From Rhizocola hellebori (GTDB taxonomy: Bacteria > Actinomycetota > Actinomycetes > Mycobacteriales > Micromonosporaceae), in NCBI RefSeq assembly GCF_016862955.1, contig NZ_BONY01000038.1, positions 1 to 64,000 of the forward strand: DNA of 64,000 bases, written 5' to 3'. Numbering within the stretch: the stretch's first letter is position 1; the number at the start of each line of letters is the position of its first letter. The notes beneath the pieces were generated by a model. It was not told where the DNA came from and did not search any database. It worked only from the letters and a program-made list of their open reading frames with translations. The translations under genes and the position numbers were made by a program. Shown in pieces: positions 26,623 to 35,493 of this stretch.

Positions 26623-27831
26623 TCACCACGTAACGGGCATCTCGTAGACGCCGTACATGATATTGCCGTCCTTGTAGCTCAACTCGTTCCACGGCTTGGC
26701 AAGCCGGATGTCCGGGATCCGCCGGAACAGCGTCTTGAGAACGACTTGCAGCTCCACCCGGGCCAGCTCGGCGCCGATGCAGTGGTGCAGCCCGTGCCCG
26801 AAGGCGATGTGCCTGCGGTCGCTGCGGCTGACGTCGAACTTGTCCGGATCCGGGAACGCCTCGGGGTCGCGGTTGGCCGCGAAGCCGAGCACGATCATCC
26901 CTTCGCCCTTCTTGATGGTGACGCCGCCAACCTCCATGTCCTCCAAGGCAACCCGCGACGTGGCGAGGTCGCCCGGGGACAGGAAGCGCAGCAGCTCCTC
27001 CACGACGTCGTGCACCATGCCGTCCGGGTCGGCCTTGAACTTGGCCAGCTCGGTGGGGTGCTCGAGCAGGGTCATGGTGCCGATCGCGATCATCGCGGCG
27101 CTGGTCTCGTGACCGCCGTTGAGCAGCAGGCGGATCGTGTTGACCAGATCCCGCAGGTCGTACATGCCCTCTTCTTTATACCGCTGCACGATGCGGCTGA
27201 TCAGGTCGTCGGTTGGCTCGACGGCCTTGAGCTCGATCAGATCGCCGAGGTACTTGTTGACCTCCGTGATGGCCAAGCCGCGTTCCTCCGCCGATGACCG
27301 CCCGCCGAAGAGGATGTCGGTGCGGTGGTGCAGATAGTCGTGGTCGGCGCTGGGGATGCCCAGCACACCGCAAACCACGTGCAGCGGCACATCGAGCGCC
27401 AGCTTGGACACCAGGTCCACCGGCGGCCCGTGGTCAATCATCGACTGGACCGCGTTGTTCACGATCTGCTCGATGCGGGGCAGCATCGCGGCAACGCGCA
27501 CCTTGGTGAACTCACCCGAGACCGCGGCCAGGCGGCGGTGCAGGGTGTGCTTGGGCGGGTCCCAGCCGATGAAGCCCGCCTCGGTGCGAAACTGCTGAGG
27601 AATGGGAATGTAGTAAGGAAAACCTTCGTGAGCCCGGTCCGAGCTGGATCGCGGATCTGTCAGCACCTGGCGGATGTGATCGTAACGGGTGATCACATAG
27701 GCGGGCAGCCCGGTGGAAAGCTCGACCTTCGCGACCGGTGTGGTCTCACGCAGCTGGGCGTACTCCTTCGGCGGCTGGAACGGGCAGCTCCGGTGCCACG
27801 GGAACAGGCCGAATTCAGGGGGTGCGGTCAT
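26623..27831 (-). CDS. Cytochrome P450
   Basis: A 402-residue soluble bacterial P450. It has the I-helix oxygen-activation motif NGGHETS (near 235), the ExxR motif EELLRFL, and heme-binding FGHGLHHCIGAELA with Cys351. All canonical residues are present, so it should be an active monooxygenase needing ferredoxin and reductase from elsewhere. ATG 27831 (MTAPPEFG) is chosen because the family starts there. It is the first gene of the P450-racemase-citramalate synthase-KS-alpha-CLF operon and is divergent from the epoxide hydrolase across 104 bases. A P450 beside an epoxide hydrolase fits an epoxidation/hydrolysis tailoring pair. Confidence 0.94.
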   Translation of the reverse strand: MTAPPEFGLFPWHRSCPFQPPKEYAQLRETTPVAKVELSTGLPAYVITRYDHIRQVLTDPRSSSDRAHEGFPYYIPIPQQFRTEAGFIGWDPPKHTLHRRLAAVSGEFTKVRVAAMLPRIEQIVNNAVQSMIDHGPPVDLVSKLALDVPLHVVCGVLGIPSADHDYLHHRTDILFGGRSSAEERGLAITEVNKYLGDLIELKAVEPTDDLISRIVQRYKEEGMYDLRDLVNTIRLLLNGGHETSAAMIAIGTMTLLEHPTELAKFKADPDGMVHDVVEELLRFLSPGDLATSRVALEDMEVGGVTIKKGEGMIVLGFAANRDPEAFPDPDKFDVSRSDRRHIAFGHGLHHCIGAELARVELQVVLKTLFRRIPDIRLAKPWNELSYKDGNIMYGVYEMPVTW

Positions 27832-27935
27832 GGCGTGGACACTCCTTCTCGTCTGGATCGCGAGCGAGAACATCCCATCGGCGAGCAGAGTCAAAGTGGA
27901 CCCGCGCTATAGGCGGCTGATAGAGCATTCGGGCC

Positions 27936-29054
27936 ATGACGCCATTTCAGGTAAGAGTGTCCGATGAGGACCTGGCTGACCTCAGGCTGCGGGTCGCCGG
28001 GACGCGATGGCCGGAAGGCGAAACAGTCGACGACTGGTCGCAGGGGGTGCCGCTGGCCTACGCACGCGACCTGGCCGACTACTGGGCCCAAAGCTATGAC
28101 TGGCGGTCGGTCGAGACCCGGCTCAACGCCATCCCCCAGTTCGTGACGATGGTCGACGGCGTCGACATTCACTTCCTGCACGCCCGATCCCCGCACCCGA
28201 ACGCGTTGCCGCTGCTGCTGACCCACGGCTGGCCCGGCTCGGTCTTGGAATTCCTTGACCTCATCGAGCCGCTGACCAACCCGCCCAACCCCGCCGACGC
28301 CTTCCATGTCGTGGTTCCGTCGATGCCCGGTTTCGGCTTCAGTGGCAAGCCCTTTGCTCCCGGCTGGAAGGTGGAGCGCATCGCTCAGGCGTGGGGCATG
28401 CTGATGCAGCAACTCGGCTACAAGTACTACGGCGCCCACGGCGGCGACCTGGGTTCGTTCGTCTCGGCCCACCTCGGCCACATCGACCCCACCCACGTCG
28501 CGGGCATCCACATCACCATGGTGTTCGCCGACGCGCCACCGCCCGAGGAGCAGGTTCAGCTCACCGAGCGCGACTACGCCGGGTTGGCTTACATGAAATC
28601 CTTCCAGCAGACCGAATCCGGATACTCGGCCATCATGTCCACCAAACCCCAGACTCTCGGGTACGGCCTGACCGACTCACCGGTCGGCCAAATGGCTTGG
28701 ATAGCCGAAAAATTCTGGACGTGGACCGACCATCCCGGCGACCTCGAAAAGGTCATCTCCCGCGACCAGCTACTCGACACGGTCACGCTCTATTGGCTCA
28801 CCGCGACCGCCGCGTCGGCCGGCCGGCTCTACTGGGAAAGCCACTACAAGGTGCCCAACGTCCGCGTCGAGGTCCCCACGGCCTGCCTGCTGTTCCCCAA
28901 GGACGCCCGCATGCCGCGAGCCTGGTGCGAAAGGCGTTTCACCGACCTGCGGCGCTGGACCGACGCCACCACGGGCGGGCACTTCCCCGCCCTGGAACAA
29001 CCCGGCTACCTCGTCGACGACCTACGCGCCTTCTTCGGCCAGGTGCGCCGCTAA
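27936..29054 (+). CDS. Epoxide hydrolase (EHN N-terminal domain, alpha/beta-hydrolase)
   Basis: 372 residues. An N-terminal epoxide hydrolase (EHN) cap region (about 1-105) precedes an alpha/beta-hydrolase core with oxyanion motif HGWPGS, the nucleophile Asp in AHGGDLGSF, and the late catalytic His in GGHFPALEQP. It would open an epoxide to a diol, or act on another small ester-like substrate as some cluster-borne homologues do. The ATG has only a weak upstream purine run. Located opposite the P450, suggesting the two act on the same intermediate. Confidence 0.9.
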   Translation: MTPFQVRVSDEDLADLRLRVAGTRWPEGETVDDWSQGVPLAYARDLADYWAQSYDWRSVETRLNAIPQFVTMVDGVDIHFLHARSPHPNALPLLLTHGWPGSVLEFLDLIEPLTNPPNPADAFHVVVPSMPGFGFSGKPFAPGWKVERIAQAWGMLMQQLGYKYYGAHGGDLGSFVSAHLGHIDPTHVAGIHITMVFADAPPPEEQVQLTERDYAGLAYMKSFQQTESGYSAIMSTKPQTLGYGLTDSPVGQMAWIAEKFWTWTDHPGDLEKVISRDQLLDTVTLYWLTATAASAGRLYWESHYKVPNVRVEVPTACLLFPKDARMPRAWCERRFTDLRRWTDATTGGHFPALEQPGYLVDDLRAFFGQVRR

Positions 29055-29080
29055 CCCGCGCGGGGATGGCCGGTCTTGCC

Positions 29081-29944
29081 CTACTTGACTGGCCAGCCCT
29101 TCGCTCCGACACCCTTCATGGAGGTGGAAACGCTTGTCTCACCGAGGTAGAGGTGGCAGCGCAAGGTGCGGTCGCCGGCTCTCCAGTTCTTCTCGGTGGG
29201 CAGCCAGAACCAGGTGCCTGTCTGGATGTTGGGCACCCCCACATAGCTGCTGACCAGCCGGCGGCACAGCTCGTAGTCATGGCCGGCGCCCGGCTTCTGG
29301 GTCTCCGCCACCAGGCTTTCCCAGCTGGCGTCCCAGTTCGCTATGCCCACGTATTCGGCGTTGTGTGGCTCGGTGCACTTCCTGTCGAGGTACTCACCTT
29401 CGCTGTCGACCTGATGGCAGCCGAACTCCAGCTCGGGATCGATGAACTTTCCCTTGAGAGTTCCGGCGATTCTGACGTTGCCATTGTCGTTGATTCGCAA
29501 GACGCGGGTCAGCATGCAGACATACCAACGAGCACCCGCTTCCCATGCGTCGGATCCGGGATGGGCGATCGCTATCCTGATTTTTCGTTCCCGCCACTGC
29601 CCGCCGAAGAACTCGGTGACTTTCGCGTCGCACTCCGACCACGCCTTGGCGTAGTTCGCCGAAGCCCGCACCGGCGGCTGTGGCGACTCGCCGGCGTCTC
29701 CCACATAGATAATCTCGTAGTTGTGCTCTTCCTTCGCGCATTCGCGTGGCTTGAAGGCCGCAAGAAGCAAGGTATCGTCCGCTTGGTCCCAACAGGTACC
29801 CGCTTGGGGCACCCATCGCGCCGTCTCGGCCATCGCCGGCCACTCGTTGCCCAAATCGCCGTCGGTGCCCTTGGGTGGTGGGGTCGCGCAGGCTGACGTC
29901 AGGAGGACTAGGGCCACTGCAATTGCCGCCCGCCACCGGGTCAT
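29081..29944 (-). CDS. Lipoprotein with septum-formation-type domain (copy A)
   Basis: A 287-residue probable lipoprotein. It has a signal peptide with lipobox LTSAC (cleavage before Cys near residue 18), then an extracytoplasmic domain with paired cysteines and the AKAWSECDAKVTEFFGG and PHNAEYVG blocks of the actinobacterial septum-formation family (Pfam Septum_form type). The ATG overlaps the stop of the upstream paralogue as ATGA. Its exact function is unknown; the family is membrane associated. It lies downstream of deoxysugar genes but has no apparent biosynthetic role. Confidence 0.75.
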   Translation of the reverse strand: MTRWRAAIAVALVLLTSACATPPPKGTDGDLGNEWPAMAETARWVPQAGTCWDQADDTLLLAAFKPRECAKEEHNYEIIYVGDAGESPQPPVRASANYAKAWSECDAKVTEFFGGQWRERKIRIAIAHPGSDAWEAGARWYVCMLTRVLRINDNGNVRIAGTLKGKFIDPELEFGCHQVDSEGEYLDRKCTEPHNAEYVGIANWDASWESLVAETQKPGAGHDYELCRRLVSSYVGVPNIQTGTWFWLPTEKNWRAGDRTLRCHLYLGETSVSTSMKGVGAKGWPVK

Positions 29945-30810
29945 TTGAGCCAGCCTTTTGCCCCCACGCCCTTCATCGATCGCTTGAGGCTGATTTTGCC
30001 TGTGTACAGGTAGCAGCGCAGAAAGTGGTCGCCTGCTTTCCAATCGGCCTCACCGGGGGTCCATGTCCACGTGCCGGTGTTCACCGACGCTCCGACGAAT
30101 CCCTGGACCGCGTTGACGCAGATCGAGTGCTGCTTGCTCGCTTCTTTCTCGGCCTCGGCCGTCACGACGCTCCACTCGACGTTCCAGTCCACGCCGCCAA
30201 CGAATTCCGCGTTGTGCGGGGCGGTGCATGCTGTCGAGGTGAAGTCGGTGACCTTGTCGTCGGCTGTGGTCAGCTGATAGCAGCCGTACTCGAGGTTGGG
30301 GTCGGCGAATTTTCCTTTGAGGGACCCGCTGGCGAAAATCGGCGCGCGATTGAGCTGGGGCAGCTGTGCGACCCAGCAGAGGAACCAGTGCGCTCCGCCG
30401 CCCCAAGCCTCCCCGGTGGGAAAGCCGACCTTTATCGTGATTTTGCGATCACGCCACGGCCCGCCCAGAAACTCGGTGGTCTTCGCGTCGCATTCGGCCC
30501 ACGCCTTGCGATAGGCCGGCGTGCCCGCGTCGGGTGAGTTGGCGAGATTGGCGTCAGCCCCGGTGAACTGTCCCACATGGACGAATTCGTAGCGGTGCAG
30601 CTTGCTGCAATCCATTGGCCGGTAATTGGTCCGCGACGGGAAATTCTGGAACTCGTCGTGGCAATTGCCCGCCTCCGGCGTCCAGCCGGCCGGATCCGCT
30701 ATGCCCGGCCACTCGTTGACCAGCTTGCCGTCGGCGCCGCTGGGCAGCTCCGCGCAGGCGGAGACAAGCAACGCCAACGTGATCGTTATAGCCGCTTTCC
30801 ATCGCTTCAC
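29941..30810 (-). CDS. Lipoprotein with septum-formation-type domain (copy B)
   Basis: A 289-residue paralogue of the adjacent lipoprotein, with lipobox VSAC and the shared blocks RKAWAECDAKTTEFLGG, SGSLKGKFADP, PHNAEFVGG and C-terminal SMKGVGAKGW. GTG 30810 (reads KRWKAAITITL after Met) is chosen to give a normal signal peptide. The tandem pair probably arose by duplication and is translated as one coupled unit. Function unknown. Confidence 0.74.
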   Translation of the reverse strand: MKRWKAAITITLALLVSACAELPSGADGKLVNEWPGIADPAGWTPEAGNCHDEFQNFPSRTNYRPMDCSKLHRYEFVHVGQFTGADANLANSPDAGTPAYRKAWAECDAKTTEFLGGPWRDRKITIKVGFPTGEAWGGGAHWFLCWVAQLPQLNRAPIFASGSLKGKFADPNLEYGCYQLTTADDKVTDFTSTACTAPHNAEFVGGVDWNVEWSVVTAEAEKEASKQHSICVNAVQGFVGASVNTGTWTWTPGEADWKAGDHFLRCYLYTGKISLKRSMKGVGAKGWLK

Positions 30811-30882
30811 CGCTGAACGCCCCCGTCGTGTTGGTGTTGAGCACACGCGAGAGGGCACCTTACCCGGATGGGCGCGAGTTGG

Positions 30883-31845
30883 CTAGGCGCGGGCGGCCGC
30901 GGCTCTGACTCGGTCAACCAGGTCGGCCAGTGCGGTGATCTGGCTGTCGCCTTCGCCATGCGCGTTGGTCAGCACCGCGCGAGCGAACGACTCGGCCGCG
31001 TTCGTGTACTGGTCGTCGCGCTGCAACACGATCTCGCGCTCCTCGTCGCGCAGCCAGAGCTGCACATGCGGCTGGTGGTCGGCAGCGGGTGTGTAGGCGC
31101 GGCCAAGGCGCAGATGGCCCGCGCTGCCCCAGAAGTCGTACGAGGAGCGGTAGACGCCCTCCATCCCGAACGTGGCCTGGACGGTGACTCCGTCACGCGA
31201 ACACAGCAACACCTCGCCGCCCACGTCGACACCGTGGTCATAGCGCAGGCTGGCGCCGCGTACCGCCAGGTCGGGACCGTGGAAGTATTGCGCCACCCGC
31301 AGCGGATAGACACCGACATCGAAAAGCGCCCCGCCACCCAGCTCCGCCTGATATCGAATGTCGTCCTTGGAAAGCGGCGGGATCGCGAACACCGCCGCGA
31401 AGGCGCACACCTTGCCGATGACACCGCTGTCGATGAGCCGGCGCACCTGCTCGTGCTGGCTGTGATGCGGGAACATGAAGTTTTCCCTGAGCACCAGGCC
31501 CTTCTCGTCGGCCATGCGCACCAGCCGTTCGGTCTGGAAGGCCGAGGTGGTCAGCGGCTTCTCGCACAGCACATGTTTGCCGCACCCGATGGCCCGCTCG
31601 GTCCACGAGGCATGCAGGGCGGCGGGCAGTGGGATGTAGACCGCGTCGATGTCGTGCCGGGACAGCAGCTTCTCGTAACCGGTCACCGGCTCGCAGCCGA
31701 ACTGCCGCGCCACCTGCTCGGCTTTGTCGTGGTCGCGGCTGGCCACCGCGACCACGTGGGCGCTGGGCGCGGCGGCGAAGGCGGGCAGCATGCGCCGGGT
31801 GGCGATGCCCGCGCAGCCGAGAACCCCGAGCCTTACCTGAGTCAC
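30883..31845 (-). CDS. NDP-hexose 3-ketoreductase (Gfo/Idh/MocA family)
   Basis: A 320-residue oxidoreductase with an N-terminal Rossmann fold (VRLGVLGCAGIATRRML) and the signature CEKPLT containing the conserved Lys. Homologues in antibiotic clusters reduce the 3-keto group left by NDP-hexose 2,3-dehydratase during 2,6-dideoxysugar formation. The GTG start overlaps the dehydratase stop (GTGA), so both act as one two-step unit. NDP-glucose synthase, 4,6-dehydratase and glycosyltransferase are not in the window. Confidence 0.87.
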   Translation of the reverse strand: MTQVRLGVLGCAGIATRRMLPAFAAAPSAHVVAVASRDHDKAEQVARQFGCEPVTGYEKLLSRHDIDAVYIPLPAALHASWTERAIGCGKHVLCEKPLTTSAFQTERLVRMADEKGLVLRENFMFPHHSQHEQVRRLIDSGVIGKVCAFAAVFAIPPLSKDDIRYQAELGGGALFDVGVYPLRVAQYFHGPDLAVRGASLRYDHGVDVGGEVLLCSRDGVTVQATFGMEGVYRSSYDFWGSAGHLRLGRAYTPAADHQPHVQLWLRDEEREIVLQRDDQYTNAAESFARAVLTNAHGEGDSQITALADLVDRVRAAAARA

Positions 31846-33266
31846 GACAGCGCTTTGAGGCAGGTGACCAGGGTCCTGGCCTGCACGTTGACGTAGTGGC
31901 CGTGCCGCAGCAGATCGGTGAGCTGACCAAGCGTGAGCCAGTTGTAATCCGCTGGGATGTCATAGGGCAACCGGTCGTCGGCTTCCACTATCAGGTACCG
32001 GGACTCGGCGTTGAGGAAACGGCCACCCTCCTCGGAATGCACCGCCTCGTACCGGATCCACTTAGGGTCGATGGTCTGCACATAGTCCAGCAGATAGGGC
32101 CGGTCGGCACCTTCGTAGTCGTCGTAGTTCCACGGTATACATTGGACAGTGGGCCCGAGCTCGACCGCATCGGTGAAGCCGCCCTCCATCCGCGCGTTGA
32201 CCAGAACGTGCAAGACACCGCCGAAGTTCTTCAGCACAAACGCCACCAGCCCGTGCCCGCGCGGCTCGAAAAGCGGCTGGGTCCAGCTGGACACCTCACG
32301 GTTCTCGGCGTGCACCGAGACCGCCACCACGCTGAAGTACTTGCCGTCGGCGCGGGCGATCTCCTTGTCGGTGCGGTGCCAGTGCGGCACGTCCTTGAGC
32401 GGCATCCGCGAGATTTCCAGCTCATAGAGGCTGCGCTGGGTGGAGAACCAGCTCATCACCTCGGCGCTGGTGTGCAGCGCGCCGGCCCGCCGATCCCGCG
32501 ACGCGGCAAGCGCCTGCTGGAATCCATCGGCGTCTTCCGGCACGCGCACCTTGGGCGGAGGCACACACGACAGCACGGTGCGCGCGTCCATGTTGATGAC
32601 GTTGTTGCGCTTCATCAGCTCGTTGATCTGACCGAAGGTCAGCCAGCAGAAGTCCTCGTGCAGCGGCACGTCGTCGGTGATCTCGACGACCATGTTGCGG
32701 TTCTTCTTGCGATAGAACCACGACCCGTGCTCGGACTGCAGCACATCGACAATGATGTTGCCGCGATCGGGACCGACGAAATATTCGAGGTAGCGCACAG
32801 CTGACCCCTTGTGCACCCGCGTGTAGTTGCTACGGGTGGCCTGCACGGTCGGGGCGAGCTGAACCAGGTTGGGGTTACCCGGCTCCATCTTGGCCTGCAT
32901 CAGGCAATGCAACACACCGTCGAACTCTTTGATCACGATGCCGAGCATGCCGGTTTCGGCCTGATTGATGATTGGCTGGTGCCATTCGCGGATCGGGCCG
33001 GTCCAGGACAGCACGCGCAGCCCCTCCACCGAGAAGAACCCGCCGCTCTTGTGGCCCAGATTGCCGGTGTCCTCGGCGAAACTCCAGCCGTCGAGCTCGC
33101 TGAACGGGATGCGCACCATCTCGAAGTCGTTGGCCCGCCTGCGCTGGGCGAACCAGGTGTCGAACTGCTTGAGCGTCACCTGTACGCCGTCACGTGCCTC
33201 GACCGATTCGGCTAGGCGGGCTGGAAGGTCAATGTCTTCCCTTGGGCGCAGCACGTCAAGCTTCAT
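31842..33266 (-). CDS. NDP-4-keto-6-deoxyhexose 2,3-dehydratase
   Basis: 474 residues made of two homologous halves, as is normal for the family. Each half carries the conserved pattern around WTGPIREWHQPIINQAETGMLG (first) and SWTQPLFEPRGHGLVAF (second), and the APTVQATRSNYTR / GPTVQCIPWNYDDY blocks. It removes the 2-OH from the NDP-keto-sugar, committing it to a 2-deoxysugar. It is the first gene of a transcription unit with the 3-ketoreductase; a strong hairpin lies just upstream, after the SDR gene. Confidence 0.93.
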   Translation of the reverse strand: MKLDVLRPREDIDLPARLAESVEARDGVQVTLKQFDTWFAQRRRANDFEMVRIPFSELDGWSFAEDTGNLGHKSGGFFSVEGLRVLSWTGPIREWHQPIINQAETGMLGIVIKEFDGVLHCLMQAKMEPGNPNLVQLAPTVQATRSNYTRVHKGSAVRYLEYFVGPDRGNIIVDVLQSEHGSWFYRKKNRNMVVEITDDVPLHEDFCWLTFGQINELMKRNNVINMDARTVLSCVPPPKVRVPEDADGFQQALAASRDRRAGALHTSAEVMSWFSTQRSLYELEISRMPLKDVPHWHRTDKEIARADGKYFSVVAVSVHAENREVSSWTQPLFEPRGHGLVAFVLKNFGGVLHVLVNARMEGGFTDAVELGPTVQCIPWNYDDYEGADRPYLLDYVQTIDPKWIRYEAVHSEEGGRFLNAESRYLIVEADDRLPYDIPADYNWLTLGQLTDLLRHGHYVNVQARTLVTCLKALS

Positions 33267-33308
33267 ATCCTCACCCTGCGCAACTGGACTCGAGCCGCAT
33301 TAGAGATC

Positions 33309-33344
33309 GGCTCGGCCACCCCACGAAGGTGGGACGGCCGAGCC
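33309..33344 (-). terminator. Hairpin terminator after the SDR gene
   Basis: Nine-base perfect stem (GGCTCGGCC / GGCCGAGCC) with an inner five-base stem (CCCAC / GTGGG), starting 10 bases after the SDR stop on the minus strand. It separates the aminotransferase-MFS-SDR unit from the deoxysugar unit. Confidence 0.65.
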
Positions 33345-33353
33345 GGATGCCGA

Positions 33354-34166
33354 TCACCAGGCCGCTTCGGAGGGGCCGGTGTAGGGCGAATAGGGGCTGT
33401 CCGACGACGAGGTCAGGTCGAAGCCGCCGTCGATGGTGAGGATCTGCCCGGTCACCCAGGAGTTGGCCGGGTTCGCGAAGTGCAGGATCCACGGGGCCAC
33501 GTCCTCGACCACACCTGTCCGCCCGAGCGGGTTGTTCGACGCGAACATCTTGAAGATGCCGTCGATCTGGTCGGGGGTCAGGCCGTTGGCGTCGTAGACC
33601 TCGGTGCGCACCGCTGACGGCGCGACCGCGTTGACCCTGATGCCCCGGTTGGCAAGCTCTTTGGCCCAGGTCAGAGTCAGGCTGTGCGCGCCCGCCTTGG
33701 TCACCGCGTACATGGCCGCGTACGGCTCCGGGTTGTGCCCGGCCACGCTGGAGACGAAGACGATGCTCCCGCCGGGGGCGGTGATCAGGGGCAACAGCAC
33801 CTTGGTCAGCAGCACCGGCCCGATGATGTTGGTTTCCACCATGTCCCGGGCCAGCTGGATGTCGGCCTCGCCGACCGGCGTCTGCCGGTAGATGCCCGCG
33901 TTGTGCACCAGCACGTCGACCTTGCCGCCGTGCTTCTGAGCGGCTTGCGCGACCTGCTCCGCGCCCTCTTCGGTGCGCACGTCGGCCTGCACCTTGACAA
34001 TGGCCGGGCTCAGCGCGGCGATCTGGTCCAGGCGGCTCTGGCGGCGGCCGGTGACGATGACATGCGCGGCGCCGGCGTCGGCGAAGGCCAGCGCGGTGGC
34101 CCGGCCGATGCCCGTGCCACCACCGGTGACCACGACGGTCTGACCCGCAAAGGGCTTTTCTGACAT
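33354..34166 (-). CDS. Short-chain dehydrogenase/reductase
   Basis: A 270-residue classical SDR: NAD(P)-binding TGGGTGIG, NAG motif (HNAG), catalytic Ser (FVSSVAG) and YxxxK (YAVTK). The C-terminal 20 residues are Ser/Pro rich and extend beyond the usual end. It follows the MFS gene by 19 bases. It could be a tailoring ketoreductase of the polyketide or sugar; it is not the typical type II PKS C-9 ketoreductase by sequence, so I do not assign the substrate. Confidence 0.88.
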   Translation of the reverse strand: MSEKPFAGQTVVVTGGGTGIGRATALAFADAGAAHVIVTGRRQSRLDQIAALSPAIVKVQADVRTEEGAEQVAQAAQKHGGKVDVLVHNAGIYRQTPVGEADIQLARDMVETNIIGPVLLTKVLLPLITAPGGSIVFVSSVAGHNPEPYAAMYAVTKAGAHSLTLTWAKELANRGIRVNAVAPSAVRTEVYDANGLTPDQIDGIFKMFASNNPLGRTGVVEDVAPWILHFANPANSWVTGQILTIDGGFDLTSSSDSPYSPYTGPSEAAW

Positions 34167-34185
34167 TGTTCCAACCCCTATCTTT

Positions 34186-35493
34186 CTAGGACTTCACCTT
34201 GATATCTGCGGGCCTTACCAGCAGCGTGGCCAGCATCGAGACGATGGCGGCGCCGGCCGCGTACCACATAAGCCAGGAAGTGTGGCCAGCAGCCGCAAAG
34301 GATTGGGCCACCAGCGGCGTCGTGCCGCCGAAGATGGCCGCCGATATGGTGTAAGGGATCCCGTAGCCGATGACCCGGATCGCGGTCGGGAAAAGCTGCG
34401 AGAAAATCACGTTGGCCTGTGCCAGTGCGAGCGAGAAGCAGGCGAGGTAGATGACGGCTGTGAGCAGGAAGGAAATCTTCCCGGCCGCGAGCAGGAGCAG
34501 CAGCGGCCCGGTCCCGATCGCCAGCAGGATATAGCCGAGACGGAAAATTGCGAATCCGCCGAACCTGTCGGCAAGCCAGCCGCTGACCACCATCGCCACC
34601 ATCATCACCAGCAGCGCGGCGGGCATCATCTTCTCGGCGGCGGCCCGCTCGATGACCCCATGCGCGTCGGCGTAGACCGGCAGGTAGACGGTGCCGAGAT
34701 AGAAGGCTATGGTGCCCCCGGCGCAGCCCACGAACACGGCCGTGATCAGCCGCAGGTTGCTGCGCAGCAGTGGCCACGCCGGCGGTCTGGGCTGAGCCTC
34801 GGTCTGCTTGAAGACGTGGCTTTCGTCGACGCCGGAACGGATCCAGAGCGCCACCAGACCGGCGACCGCGGCCACCACGAAAGCTATCCGCCAGCCGCCG
34901 TTCTCGACCCCGGAGGCACCCATCGTGCCAAGCAAAATGGCGAGCGTGATGAAGGCGAGGATGGGCCCGATCACGCCGCCGAGCGAAGCGATTCCGCTGT
35001 AAAGGAAACGGCGCTTGGCCGGGGCGGTCTCGGTGATGTAGGCCGATGCGCTGGGCAGCTCCCCACCGAACGAGATCCCCATGACGATGCGCGACAACAC
35101 GAGGACCAGAGCGGCGGCGAAGCCGATCGCGGCCGAGGTGGGGGTGAGCGCGATGACCAGGTTCGCCGCGGCGATCGTCACCATGCTCAGCACCAGAGCC
35201 GAACGGCGGCCGTGTTTGTCGGCCCATCGTCCAATGAGGATGCTGCCCAGCGGGCGGGCGATGAAACCGACCGCGAAGCCGACATAGGCGGCAAGCAATT
35301 TGGCGACCGGGTCGTCACCGGGGAACATCTGGATGGCGAAATACGGTGCCATCACAGCGTAAATCATCCAGTCGTAGCCCTCGACCACACCACCGACGCT
35401 CGCGGCGGCCAACTCACGGCGGGCCCGGCCATGAGACGGCACAAAGGTTTCCGCCGAATCATGCGCGACGGGACGTTCCAGCACAGCAGTCAT
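34186..35493 (-). CDS. MFS transporter, metabolite:H+ symporter type
   Basis: A 435-residue 12-helix MFS protein with the sugar-porter/MHS-like signatures GSILIGRWADKHGRR after helix 2 and the acidic-aromatic VVEGYDWMIYAVMAPYFA in helix 1. These transporters usually import or exchange organic acids or compatible solutes, but members within antibiotic clusters may export product. The ATG overlaps the aminotransferase stop (ATGA), so it is translationally coupled to it. The start at 35493 is required to avoid a long false extension into the aminotransferase gene. Confidence 0.87.
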   Translation of the reverse strand: MTAVLERPVAHDSAETFVPSHGRARRELAAASVGGVVEGYDWMIYAVMAPYFAIQMFPGDDPVAKLLAAYVGFAVGFIARPLGSILIGRWADKHGRRSALVLSMVTIAAANLVIALTPTSAAIGFAAALVLVLSRIVMGISFGGELPSASAYITETAPAKRRFLYSGIASLGGVIGPILAFITLAILLGTMGASGVENGGWRIAFVVAAVAGLVALWIRSGVDESHVFKQTEAQPRPPAWPLLRSNLRLITAVFVGCAGGTIAFYLGTVYLPVYADAHGVIERAAAEKMMPAALLVMMVAMVVSGWLADRFGGFAIFRLGYILLAIGTGPLLLLLAAGKISFLLTAVIYLACFSLALAQANVIFSQLFPTAIRVIGYGIPYTISAAIFGGTTPLVAQSFAAAGHTSWLMWYAAGAAIVSMLATLLVRPADIKVKS

